From contig NZ_BMRV01000001.1 in the NCBI RefSeq assembly GCF_014648815.1, positions 248,001 through 312,000 of the forward strand: a stretch of 64,000 bases of DNA. Reading direction: 5' to 3'. Under the pieces are notes generated by a model, which was not told the origin of the DNA, made no database searches, and saw only the letters and a list, made by a program, of their open reading frames with translations. The stretch is from Streptomyces flaveolus (GTDB lineage: Bacteria; Actinomycetota; Actinomycetes; Streptomycetales; Streptomycetaceae). Both the position numbers and the translations under genes were made by a program. Shown here piece after piece: positions 25,756 through 33,676 of this stretch (position 1 is the stretch's first letter; each line of letters starts with the position of its first letter).

Positions 25756-26822
25756 CCACGCCCCGCACGGAACACCTCGTCCTGCCCGGCGTCCTCACCG
25801 ACGAGCAGGCCGCCGCCACCGTCCGCGGCATCCTCGCCGTGCAGCGCGAGGACGGCGCCATCCCCTGGTTCCGCGGACACCACCTCGACCCCTGGGACCA
25901 CGTCGAGGCGGCGATGGCCCTGGACGCGGCCGGCGAACACGACGCCGCCGATCGGGCGTACACGTGGCTGGCCCGGCACCAGAACCAGGACGGCTCCTGG
26001 TACGCCGCCTACGCCGACGGCGACTTCGCCGACGTCACCGACCGCGGCCGGGAGACCAACTTCGTCGCCTACGTCTCGGTGGGCGTCTGGCACCACTACC
26101 TCGCCACCGGCGACGACACGTTCCTGGACCGGATGTGGCCGGTCGTCGTCGCCGCGACCGAGTTCGTCCTGCGGCTCCAGCAGCCCGGCGGGCAGATCGG
26201 CTGGCGGCGCGACGACGACGGCACCCCGACGAAGGACGCGCTGCTCACCGGCAGCTCCTCCATCCACCACGCGCTGCGCTGCGCCCTCGCCATCGCCGAG
26301 CAGCGTGAAGAGCCGCAGCCCGACTGGGAGTTGGCGGTCGGTGCGCTGCGGCACGCCATCCGGCGCCACCCGGAGCGGTTCCTGGACAAGGGCCGCTACT
26401 CGATGGACTGGTACTACCCGGTGCTCGGCGGCGCGCTGACCGGCACCGAGGCCAGGTCACGCATCGAGGAGAGCTGGGACCGCTTCGTCGTCCCGGACCT
26501 CGGCGTGCGCTGCGTCGTCCCCAACCCGTGGGTGACCGGCGGCGAGTCCGCCGAACTCGCCCTCGCGCTGTGGGCGGTGGGCGAGTCCGACCGCGCCCTG
26601 GAGATACTCCAGTCCATCCAGCACCTGCGGGACGCGGACAGCGGCCTGTACTGGACGGGGTACGTCTTCGACGACCAGGTCGTCTGGCCGCGCGAACTGA
26701 CCACCTGGACGGCCGGTTCCCTGCTGCTCGCCGTCGCCGCGCTCGGCGGCCACGAGGCGACCTGCCAGGTCTTCTCGGGCGACCGGCTGCCCAGGGGCCT
26801 CGACCCGGACTGCTGCGTCTGA
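25752..26822 (+). CDS. Prenyltransferase/squalene-cyclase-like alpha/alpha-barrel protein
   Basis: 356 residues with repeated helical hairpins (GAIPWFRGHHLDPWDHVEAAM, HQNQDGSWYAAY, SSSIHHALRCAL, DADSGLYWTGY) of the six-hairpin/terpenoid-cyclase-like barrel. There is no DXDD or DDXXD motif of a classical cyclase, so it may bind or hydrolyse a glycan or polyprenyl chain instead. No signal peptide. GTG at 25752 overlaps the methyltransferase stop by 4 bp. The conserved trio points to one envelope-lipid or glycan pathway (inference). Confidence 0.8.
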   Translation: MTTPRTEHLVLPGVLTDEQAAATVRGILAVQREDGAIPWFRGHHLDPWDHVEAAMALDAAGEHDAADRAYTWLARHQNQDGSWYAAYADGDFADVTDRGRETNFVAYVSVGVWHHYLATGDDTFLDRMWPVVVAATEFVLRLQQPGGQIGWRRDDDGTPTKDALLTGSSSIHHALRCALAIAEQREEPQPDWELAVGALRHAIRRHPERFLDKGRYSMDWYYPVLGGALTGTEARSRIEESWDRFVVPDLGVRCVVPNPWVTGGESAELALALWAVGESDRALEILQSIQHLRDADSGLYWTGYVFDDQVVWPRELTTWTAGSLLLAVAALGGHEATCQVFSGDRLPRGLDPDCCV

Positions 26823-26838
26823 GCGGCGCCCGGGCGGG

Positions 26839-27126
26839 TCAGCGGTGGCCGAGCCGGTTGGCGATGGCGTGGCCGACGAAGAGGTAGACCACGGCGGCGA
26901 GGCCGTACCCGGCGACGACGCGCGCCCAGGCCTCGTCGAACGTGAAGAGGTCCCGTGACCAGCCGGCCAGTACGTTGGCCGTGTCATGGACGAACTGCAC
27001 CAGGTCGTTGGCCCGGTTGGCGTCCAACAGGTACATCAGAATCCACAGGCCGAGGATGAGGGCCATGACGTCCGCGACGACCGCGATGGCCCGCCCCGCG
27101 GAACTGGAACCGTGGTATCTAGACAT
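26839..27126 (-). CDS. Small two-helix membrane protein
   Basis: 95 residues with two hydrophobic helices: AIAVVADVMALILGLWILMYLL and VVAGYGLAAVVYLFVGHAI. Between them is a soluble loop with DLVQFVHDTANVLAGWSRDLF. ATG at 27126 with an AAGG upstream. Unknown function. It is downstream of a terminator-like hairpin, so it probably has its own promoter. Confidence 0.75.
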   Translation of the reverse strand: MSRYHGSSSAGRAIAVVADVMALILGLWILMYLLDANRANDLVQFVHDTANVLAGWSRDLFTFDEAWARVVAGYGLAAVVYLFVGHAIANRLGHR

Positions 27127-27167
27127 GCCTTGCGTATGGCCCCGGAAGGCGGGCGGAAACCTGTGCG

Positions 27168-27209
27168 AACGGCCCTCCGCCCGGAACTGCGTCCGGACAG
27201 AGGGCCGTT
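27168..27209 (-). terminator. Terminator hairpin after the Pro/Gln-rich membrane protein gene
   Basis: AACGGCCCTC (27168-27177) pairs with GAGGGCCGTT (27200-27209), with an inner CCGGA/TCCGG stem. It lies just past the stop at 27224 of the minus-strand gene. Confidence 0.75.
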
Positions 27210-27223
27210 GAGGGCTCGGGGTG

Positions 27224-28078
27224 TCAGCCGCGCTGGATGCCCGAGGTGTCCTGGAGGACGCCGCGACGGCCGTCCTGCGTCTGGGCGACCAGGTTCGCGC
27301 CGCGCTGCTCGACGGCCAGGTACCAGGTGCCCGGCGCCAGTTCGGCGATCGGCGTCGGCGAGCCGTCCTCCGCGAACAGCGGACGCGGCACCGGCACGGC
27401 GAACCAGAACGGCGAGAAGTCCCCGGCCGGCTGGGCCTGCGCCTGCTGCGGCTGCGGGGCCTGCGGCTGCGGCTGACCCGGCTGCGGCTGACCGCCGAAC
27501 GACGGCTGACCGGGCTGACCCGGCTGCGCACCGTACGGCTGCTGCGGCGCACCCGCGCCCGGGTAGCCGTAACCCCCCTGCGGCTGGGCGCCGTAGGGCT
27601 GCGGCGCGGCCGGACGGGGCGCCGGGACGAGCGCGCCCTTGAGGGCGGGGACGAGGGGGGTGGCCAGGGCGGCGGCGGCCATGACCAGCGTCGCGATGAG
27701 GGCGAGGATCAGGCCCATGCCCGCGTCCGGACCGTCGGAGGAGCTACCGAAGTTGTCAGTGCCGCCGGCCGGGTCGAAGACGTTGCCCAGCGCGCTCCAT
27801 GCGGCGAAAATCGCGAAGGCGGCACCGAACTGCCCGAGGTCGAGCCCGGCGACCTTCTTGGGCTGCGGTAGCCCCCGGGAGACCACGACGAGGGCGGCGC
27901 CGATGATGCCTGCGAGGACGACCCCCATCAGGACCGGGCCGCTTTCCCACAAGTTGGGCATTTCTACGCTGTCGGGCACGCCGTCGATCGAGTAGAGGTC
28001 GAGGAACGACGCGATGAACAGCAACACCGCTGCTCCGATCACCACGCCGTCGCCTCGAGTGAGGGAGCGGATATTCAC
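27224..28078 (-). CDS. DUF5336-like membrane protein with Pro/Gln/Gly-rich linker
   Basis: 284 residues. Four hydrophobic helices occupy residues ~13-155, followed by a low-complexity linker of PQPYGAQPQGGYGY-type repeats (~160-220) and a small C-terminal beta-rich domain ending GVLQDTSGIQRG. The layout matches actinobacterial four-helix proteins with a disordered cytoplasmic tail. GTG at 28078 has GAAGGA 6 nt upstream. Function unknown. Confidence 0.75.
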   Translation of the reverse strand: MNIRSLTRGDGVVIGAAVLLFIASFLDLYSIDGVPDSVEMPNLWESGPVLMGVVLAGIIGAALVVVSRGLPQPKKVAGLDLGQFGAAFAIFAAWSALGNVFDPAGGTDNFGSSSDGPDAGMGLILALIATLVMAAAALATPLVPALKGALVPAPRPAAPQPYGAQPQGGYGYPGAGAPQQPYGAQPGQPGQPSFGGQPQPGQPQPQAPQPQQAQAQPAGDFSPFWFAVPVPRPLFAEDGSPTPIAELAPGTWYLAVEQRGANLVAQTQDGRRGVLQDTSGIQRG

Positions 28079-28236
28079 TTCAGGTCCTTCGTAGGTCGTC
28101 TCGTCGTCGGTAGAGGCGTCGCTGTCACCATGTCGCCGTCCGGCCCTGATGGGAAGCGCGGGGGTGACCCCTCATCGTACGGATGACACTATCGTCCGCA
28201 CGCCGGGCCTGTCCGCAGGGATCTGTGCGGCGATCG

Positions 28237-29247
28237 CTACCCGCGCAGGAAACTCACGATTCCCTCAGACATCCCTTGCGCCGCTTTCTGCCGCCAGGCA
28301 CCGCTGGTCAGGAGTGCCGCGTCCTCGCTGTCGCGCATGTTGCCGCACTCGATGAACACCTTGGGAACCGTTGACAGATTGAGACCGCCCAGGTCCGTGC
28401 GCGTGACCAGACCGGTGCCGCCGCCGAGGTAGTTGGCGGGCGCGCTGCCCGTCACCCGGACGAAGTTGCCCGCGATGCGCTGGCCGAGTTCCGCGGAGGG
28501 CGCGACGATGGCGCGAGTGTCGGCGGCACCGTCGTGCACCGCGCCCGGCAGGATGACGTGGAAGCCGCGGTTGCCGGCGCCCGCGCCGTCGGCGTGGATG
28601 GAGATCGCGGCGTCCGCACGCGCCTCGTTGCCGATCCGGGCCCGCTCGTCCACGCAGGGCCCGTAGGGACGGTCGTCGTCCTGCGTCAGCTTCACCGTGG
28701 CGCCCTGCTCCTCCAGGAGCGTGCGCAGCCGGTGCGCCACGTCGAGGGTGAACTTCGCCTCCGGCCAGCCCGCGTTGGTGGACGTGCCCGTCGTGTCGCA
28801 CTCCTTCCAGTTCGTGCCGATGTCCACCTTGCGGTTGATCTCGGACGCGTGCTGGAAGTTGCTCGGGTTGTGCCCGGGGTCGATGACGACGACCTTGCCC
28901 TTCAGCGGCCCGGTTCCGGCGGCGGGCGCGGAGGTCTGCGGACGCCGGGACGGGGACGCGGAGGGCTTGTCGTCCGCGGACGAAGAGGAGGTACCGGTGG
29001 GCGTCTTGGCGTCCTGGGTGGGGGAGGCGGGGCCGCTGGAGGACGGCGACGACGACGCCGACGCACCGGCCGCCCGGTCCGTGCCGTCGCCCCCGTCGCC
29101 CGGCCCGCCGACCGCGGCGTACACCCCCCACCCGAGCAGCGCACCGAGGACGAGCGCGGCGATCGCCACGGTCAGCGGGCGACGCAGGGGGGAACGGCGG
29201 GGCTGGGGTGGATCGAAGTCCGGGCCTGTGTACGACACGTCAGCCAC
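28237..29247 (-). CDS. N-acetylmuramoyl-L-alanine amidase (Amidase_3), membrane anchored
   Basis: 336 residues: one N-terminal helix (LTVAIAALVLGALLGWGVYAA), a Ser/Ala/Thr-rich wall-spanning linker (~50-110), then the zinc amidase domain. Zn ligands are visible as His in VVIDPGHNP, Glu in WPEAKFTLDVAHRL and His in AAISIHADGA; the catalytic Glu is in VFIECGNMRDSEDA. It cuts the bond between muramic acid and the peptide stem. GTG at 29247 with a weak ribosome site; a second GTG three codons in is possible. Confidence 0.9.
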   Translation of the reverse strand: MADVSYTGPDFDPPQPRRSPLRRPLTVAIAALVLGALLGWGVYAAVGGPGDGGDGTDRAAGASASSSPSSSGPASPTQDAKTPTGTSSSSADDKPSASPSRRPQTSAPAAGTGPLKGKVVVIDPGHNPSNFQHASEINRKVDIGTNWKECDTTGTSTNAGWPEAKFTLDVAHRLRTLLEEQGATVKLTQDDDRPYGPCVDERARIGNEARADAAISIHADGAGAGNRGFHVILPGAVHDGAADTRAIVAPSAELGQRIAGNFVRVTGSAPANYLGGGTGLVTRTDLGGLNLSTVPKVFIECGNMRDSEDAALLTSGAWRQKAAQGMSEGIVSFLRG

Positions 29248-29257
29248 CTTAGAGGCC

Positions 29258-29285
29258 CCGGGCGCCCTCCGCAGGGGGCGCCCGG
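29258..29285 (-). terminator. Terminator between the 87-residue gene and the amidase gene
   Basis: CCGGGCGCCC (29258-29267) pairs with GGGCGCCCGG (29276-29285) over an 8-nt loop, directly abutting the stop codon of the upstream minus-strand gene and 10 bp before the amidase start. Confidence 0.75.
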
Positions 29286-29549
29286 TCAGTCGTCGTCGGA
29301 CTGCTGCTCGTGCCGGTAGGTGCCGCGGGCCAGCTCCTGGAGCAGCTCGTGCTCGGTCTTGCCCGTCACCCGGGCCATGGTCCGCAGCAACTGGGCGCAG
29401 AGCGCGGCCGCGCCGTCCATCAGGGCCTCCGTCGCCAGCGGGTCCTCGCGGCGCCGCTCGGCGACGTACTCGGCCAGCAGGTCGTCCCCGGAGACGTAGG
29501 CGGTCATGAACTCGATACCGGTGCGGACGCGGTCGTAGTCACTGCTCAT
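29286..29549 (-). CDS. Small conserved protein, unknown function
   Basis: 87 acidic residues, helical, no membrane segment: RTGIEFMTAYVSGDDLLAEY and CAQLLRTMARVTGKTEHELLQEL. ATG at 29549. A hairpin follows the stop immediately. The composition and steady third-position GC support a real gene. No function can be proposed. Confidence 0.75.
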   Translation of the reverse strand: MSSDYDRVRTGIEFMTAYVSGDDLLAEYVAERRREDPLATEALMDGAAALCAQLLRTMARVTGKTEHELLQELARGTYRHEQQSDDD

Positions 29550-29595
29550 GGCCGAACGATCGCACACGGACGCGCGCCGAGGGCGGCAGGCGCCG

Positions 29596-30246
29596 TCAGA
29601 TTCCCTTGCCCGTCCGCCGCAGGACGCGCAGCGAGCCGGTCGCCGAGACCTCGGTGAACGCGCCGGACGCGAGAGCCCGGAGGTAGACGCGGTAGGGGGC
29701 CTGGCCGGTGAACTCGTCGGCCGGGTCCGGGAAGACGTCGTGGATGACCAGGAGGCCGCCGTCGGCCACGTGCGGGGCCCAGCCCTCGTAGTCGGCGTTC
29801 GCGTGCTCGTCGGTGTGGCCGCCGTCGACGAAGACCAGGCCGAGGGGCGCGTTCCAGACCGCCGCGACCTGCGGCGAGCGGCCGACGAGGGCCACCACGT
29901 GTTCCTCCAGGCCGGCCCGGTGCAGGGTGCGGCGGAAGGTGGGGAGCGTGTCCATCACGCCGAGCTCGGCGTCGACCGTCTCCGGGTCGTGGTAGTCCCA
30001 GCCCGGCTGCTGTTCCTCGCTGCCCCGGTGGTGGTCGACGGTGAGTGCGGTGACCCCGGCCGTGCGGGCCGCGTCGGCGATCAGCAGGGTGGAGCGCCCG
30101 CAGTACGTGCCGACCTCCAGGAGCGGCAGTCCGAGCCCGCCCGCCTCGGCCGCCGCCGCGTACAGCGCCAGCCCCTCGTGCGTGGGCATGAACCCCTTCG
30201 CGGCGTCGAAGGCGGCCAGGATCTCCGGCGTGGGTGCCGCGGGCAT
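29596..30246 (-). CDS. SAM-dependent methyltransferase (Methyltransf_24 type)
   Basis: 216 residues with LLEVGTYCGRSTLLIADAA as motif I and LGLVFVDGGHTDEHANADYE as the following acidic/His segment. Similar proteins sit beside sugar or lipid modification genes, but the acceptor here is unknown. ATG at 30246 with GGAGGAA upstream. Confidence 0.85.
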   Translation of the reverse strand: MPAAPTPEILAAFDAAKGFMPTHEGLALYAAAAEAGGLGLPLLEVGTYCGRSTLLIADAARTAGVTALTVDHHRGSEEQQPGWDYHDPETVDAELGVMDTLPTFRRTLHRAGLEEHVVALVGRSPQVAAVWNAPLGLVFVDGGHTDEHANADYEGWAPHVADGGLLVIHDVFPDPADEFTGQAPYRVYLRALASGAFTEVSATGSLRVLRRTGKGI

Positions 30247-30342
30247 GGGTTCCTCCGGTGGTACGTGCGTGCTGGCGCCCCATGCTGCCGCACCCCCTGC
30301 CGCGCGGTGCGACAGGGGGTGCGGACGGGCCGGCGGTGCGGG

Positions 30343-32082
30343 TCAGGCGGAGACCGTGTCGCCCGGCAGGGACAGGTCCACGTCGACCGGGCGCTCGTCG
30401 CCCCCGTGGGTCGCCGCGTGGGCGAGCGGGCCGTGGCCCGTGGCGCGGGCGGCCAGCACGTACGGACCCTCGGCCGGGACGGCGAGCGTGTAGCTGCCGT
30501 CCCCGGCGGAGAGGGTCGCGCCCGCCTGACGGCCGTGGCGGTCGATCAGCGTGACCTTGGCGCGGGCGACGGGCGCCCCGTCGGCGGCCAGCACCCGGCC
30601 GCGGAAGCCCCGCAGCACCTCCTCGGCGCGGGCCAGGTTCGCGTCCTCCTCGCTGCTCGCCCGCAGCTGCGTGGTGGCCGCGGGGCGCCTGCGCGGCAGG
30701 AAGAAGGCCAGCACGAGGCCGGCCGCGACCGCGGCGGTCGCGATCAGGAAGGAGACCCGGAAGCCGTGCATCGTCGGGATCGCCACGCCCCCGACGGTCG
30801 TCGAGGTGTTGGCGAGCACCATCCCGATGACGGCGCTCGACACCGACGTGCCGATGGACCGCATCAGGGTGTTGAGGCCGTTGGCCGCGCCCGTCTCCGA
30901 GGCCGGGACGGCACCCACGATCAGCGCGGGCAGCGACGAGTAGGCGAGGCCGATGCCCGCGCCGAGCAGCACCGAGGTGACGACGGTCTGCCAGGCGGCG
31001 CTCATCAGGCCGAGGCCGCCGCCGTAGCCGACCGCGATGACCAGCAGGCCGATGATCAGGGTGCTCCGCGGGCCGTAGCGGGCGGACAGCCGGGCGTACA
31101 CCGGCGCCGTGAACATCATCGTCAGGCCCAGCGGGGCCACGCACAGACCCGCCACGACCATCGACTGGCCGAGGCCGTAGCCGGTGGCGGAGGGCAGCTG
31201 GAGGAGCTGGGGCAGGACGAGGGAGACGACGTAGAAGGCGACGCCGACCATGATCGAGGCGAGGTTGGTGAGGAGCACCTCGCGGCGGGCCGTGGTGCGC
31301 AGGTCGACCAGCGGGGCCGCGACGCGCAATTCCATCAGGCCCCACAGCAGCAGGACCACGACGGCGGCGGCGAACAGGCCGAGCGTGGTGGCCGAGCCCC
31401 AGCCCCAGTCGCTGCCCTTCGTGATCGGCAGCAGGAAGAGGACCAGGCCGGCGGAGAGGCCGAGCGCGCCGGGCAGGTCGAAGGAGCCCTTCGCGCGGAG
31501 CGGGGACTCCGGTACGACGAGGAGGGTCAAGGCGATGGACAGGACGCCGAGGCCGGCGGCGCCGTAGAACAGGGCGTGCCAGTCCGTGTGCTGCGCGACC
31601 AGGGCGGCGGCGGGCAGCGCGAGACCGCCGCCGACGCCGATCGAGGAGCTCATGAGGGCCATCGACGAGCCCAGCCGCTCGCGGGGCAGCATGTCGCGCA
31701 TCAGGCCGATGCCGAGGGGTATCGCGCCCATCGCGAAGCCCTGGAGGGTGCGGCCGACGATCATGGGGAGCAGGGCGTCGGTGAAGGCGCTGACCAGCGC
31801 GCCGACCACCATCACGGCGAGGCTGACGATCAGCATGCGCCGCTTGCCGTACAGGTCGCCGAGGCGGCCCATGATCGGCGTGGCGACGGCTCCGGACAGG
31901 AGCGTGGAGGTCAGGACCCAGGTCGCGTTGCTGGGCGTGGTGTCCAGGAGTCGGGGCAGGTCCTTGATGACCGGGACGAGCAGGGTCTGCATCACCGCGA
32001 CGACGATGCCCGCGAAGGCGAGCACCGGGACGGTGGCCCCGCTCACTCTGCGGGCGGGCTCGTCGGTCGTCGTGTGGGACAT
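30343..32082 (-). CDS. 14-TM DHA2 MFS exporter with C-terminal carboxypeptidase-regulatory-like domain
   Basis: 579 residues. Residues ~15-470 carry 14 hydrophobic helices with loop motif MGRLGDLYGKRRM and motif C near SSSIGVGGGLALPAA. The last ~85 residues form a beta-sandwich-like segment (FRGRVLAADGAPVARAKVTL, DGSYTLAVPAEGPYVLAARA), the CarboxypepD_reg fold usually found outside cells. The fusion is uncommon. ATG at 32082 with GGAGG upstream. Upstream lies a broken LuxR regulator, perhaps the former controller of the exporter. Confidence 0.88.
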   Translation of the reverse strand: MSHTTTDEPARRVSGATVPVLAFAGIVVAVMQTLLVPVIKDLPRLLDTTPSNATWVLTSTLLSGAVATPIMGRLGDLYGKRRMLIVSLAVMVVGALVSAFTDALLPMIVGRTLQGFAMGAIPLGIGLMRDMLPRERLGSSMALMSSSIGVGGGLALPAAALVAQHTDWHALFYGAAGLGVLSIALTLLVVPESPLRAKGSFDLPGALGLSAGLVLFLLPITKGSDWGWGSATTLGLFAAAVVVLLLWGLMELRVAAPLVDLRTTARREVLLTNLASIMVGVAFYVVSLVLPQLLQLPSATGYGLGQSMVVAGLCVAPLGLTMMFTAPVYARLSARYGPRSTLIIGLLVIAVGYGGGLGLMSAAWQTVVTSVLLGAGIGLAYSSLPALIVGAVPASETGAANGLNTLMRSIGTSVSSAVIGMVLANTSTTVGGVAIPTMHGFRVSFLIATAAVAAGLVLAFFLPRRRPAATTQLRASSEEDANLARAEEVLRGFRGRVLAADGAPVARAKVTLIDRHGRQAGATLSAGDGSYTLAVPAEGPYVLAARATGHGPLAHAATHGGDERPVDVDLSLPGDTVSA

Positions 32083-32253
32083 TGAGTGAGGCCTCCAGGC
32101 CGGGTTCGGCGAACGCGTTGTGTGATGTGTGCAGACTGAACCTCGTGCGCCCGGGCAACTATTCCGTTGCTTCGAGTCCCTAACGATTTCTTGACCTTCT
32201 CTTGGCACAGGACCGTGCCCGGGGGCGTCGGGGCGGGGCGGGCGTTGTGGCTG

Positions 32254-32415
32254 GAGCCGGCCCTGGCGGCGGGCCTCGCGCCTGGCCTCGGTGCGGTTGC
32301 GGGTGGCGGTCTTGCCGATGGCCGCCGAGAGGTGGTTGCGCACCGTGGACTCCGACAGGTGCAGGGCGGCGTCGGCGACGGTCGCACCGTCCGCGGACGC
32401 GCGGAGTACGGTCGT
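32254..32415 (-). pseudogene. LuxR/NarL response-regulator remnant (HTH only)
   Basis: On the minus strand the frame reads VLRASADGATVADAALHLSE then STVRNHLSAAIGKTATRNRT and EARREARRQGRL, a clear LuxR HTH with the NarL/DesR-type ending. No receiver domain, start codon or stop with family sense remains. The upstream side is cut where the divergent MaoC gene begins, and the downstream side runs into unrelated sequence to ~32083. No sensor kinase gene is nearby. A decayed regulator is the simplest reading. Confidence 0.75.
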
Positions 32416-32455
32416 CGCCGTCCAGCACCGTGCTCACCGGGCCGACAGGAGACGC

Positions 32456-33319
32456 ATGCCCCTCGACGCAGCCCAGGCGCTCGCCGCGGCACCCCGCGTC
32501 CGCGAGATCACCTGGGACCACAAGGACGTCCAGCTCTACCACCTCGGCATCGGCGCCGGCGTCCCCGCCACCGATCCGCGCGAGCTGCGCTACACGCTGG
32601 AGTCCCGGCTGCGGGTCCTGCCGAGCTTCGCCACCGTCGCGGGCGGCGGGCCCCCGGGCGTCATCGGCACGCTGTCCGTGCCCGGCGTCGACGTCGACCT
32701 CGCCCGGGTCCTGCACGGCGGACAGCGCCTGCGCATCCACCGGCCCCTCCCGGTGCGGGGCCGGGCGACCGCCACCTCGCGCGTCGTCGCCGCGTACGAC
32801 AAGGGCACGGCCGCCGTCCTCGTCCTGCGCACCGAGGCCGCGGACGCCGAGGGGCCGCTGTGGACCGACGAGGCCGAGGTCTTCGTCCGTGGAGAGGGCG
32901 GGTGGGGCGGCGAGCGCGGTCCGTCCGGGCGCCCGGCACCTCCGCCGGCGGGGGAACCCGACCTGGTCGTGGAACGCTCCCTCCGGGAGGACCAGGCCCT
33001 GGTGTACCGGCTCTCCGGCGACTGGAACCCGCTGCACGCCGACCCGGAGTTCGCCGCGCGCGCCGGGTTCGGCCGGCCGGTCCTGCACGGACTGTGCACC
33101 TACGGCAGCACGCTCAAGACGGTCGTCGACACCCTGCTCGACGGCGACGTGACCCGGGTGCGCGAGTACCGCACGCGCTTCGCCGGGGTCGTGTACCCGG
33201 GGGAGACCCTGCGGGTGCGCATGTGGCGGGCGGGCGACGACGTGGTACGGGCCGCCGTGAGCGCCGTCGAACGCGAGGACGCGGCCGTCCTCGCCGACAC
33301 CGTCGTCCGGCACGGCTGA
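32456..33319 (+). CDS. MaoC-family hot-dog hydratase (R-specific enoyl-CoA hydratase type 2-like)
   Basis: 287 residues with two hot-dog halves. The C-terminal half carries the hydratase-2 motif YRLSGDWNPLHADPEFA with FGRPVLHGLCTYG, giving the catalytic Asp/His pair. It hydrates trans-2-enoyl-CoA to (R)-3-hydroxyacyl-CoA. ATG at 32456 with AGGAG upstream. No KstR-type site was seen upstream, so a link to the KstR-like regulator is not supported here. Confidence 0.88.
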   Translation: MPLDAAQALAAAPRVREITWDHKDVQLYHLGIGAGVPATDPRELRYTLESRLRVLPSFATVAGGGPPGVIGTLSVPGVDVDLARVLHGGQRLRIHRPLPVRGRATATSRVVAAYDKGTAAVLVLRTEAADAEGPLWTDEAEVFVRGEGGWGGERGPSGRPAPPPAGEPDLVVERSLREDQALVYRLSGDWNPLHADPEFAARAGFGRPVLHGLCTYGSTLKTVVDTLLDGDVTRVREYRTRFAGVVYPGETLRVRMWRAGDDVVRAAVSAVEREDAAVLADTVVRHG

Positions 33320-33344
33320 GCGCGGGGCGCGTGCGGCGACGACG

Positions 33345-33380
33345 ACGGCCCCGTCCGTCGCATGCGACGAGCGGGGCCGT
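33345..33380. terminator. Bidirectional terminator with nested palindrome
   Basis: ACGGCCCCG (33345-33353) pairs with CGGGGCCGT (33372-33380); the loop holds the palindrome CGTCGCATGCGACG (33356-33369). It lies between the MaoC gene and the convergent 55-codon gene, supporting both as transcribed units. Confidence 0.8.
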
Positions 33381-33411
33381 GGCCGTGTCTCCCGTTGTGC
33401 TCGGCGTGCCG

Positions 33412-33579
33412 TCAGGCCGCCGATTCGGCCTCCTCCACCGGCTTGCGGTGGCGGCCGCGCGGCGTGGCCGCGCCGTCCTGACTGGAGACCGGTCCTCGGT
33501 GCCGGCCGTGGCCGGTGTCGGTCTCGCGAACGTCGGCACCGGCGGCCTGGATCGGCTGGGTCGTGCTGGCGTCGTTCAT
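33412..33579 (-). CDS. Small basic/acidic peptide with GRHR repeats, unrecognised
   Basis: 55 residues, too short for usual gene finders: it starts MNDASTTQPIQAAGADVRET and ends RKPVEEAESAA, with two GRHR boxes (GHGRHRGP and PRGRHRKP) 16 residues apart. Nearly every codon ends in G or C, as in genuine Streptomyces genes, and a bidirectional terminator follows. No good ribosome site precedes ATG 33579; a 4-codon frame (ATGTTGACGGGG, stop) with AGGAAA upstream sits just before it. Function unknown; leaderless or leader-coupled translation is possible. Confidence 0.55.
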   Translation of the reverse strand: MNDASTTQPIQAAGADVRETDTGHGRHRGPVSSQDGAATPRGRHRKPVEEAESAA

Positions 33580-33676
33580 CGGAAGGAATTCACCCCGTCA
33601 ACATGATCTTTCCTACAGCCGGGCGAGTGTAACCGGCACACCACAGCCCGAATCCAGGCGGCCACGCCAACCGGCA

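Noticed and set aside
29548..32085. 845-codon plus-strand frame
   Set aside because: It lies opposite the methyltransferase and 14-TM exporter genes and has shadow composition.
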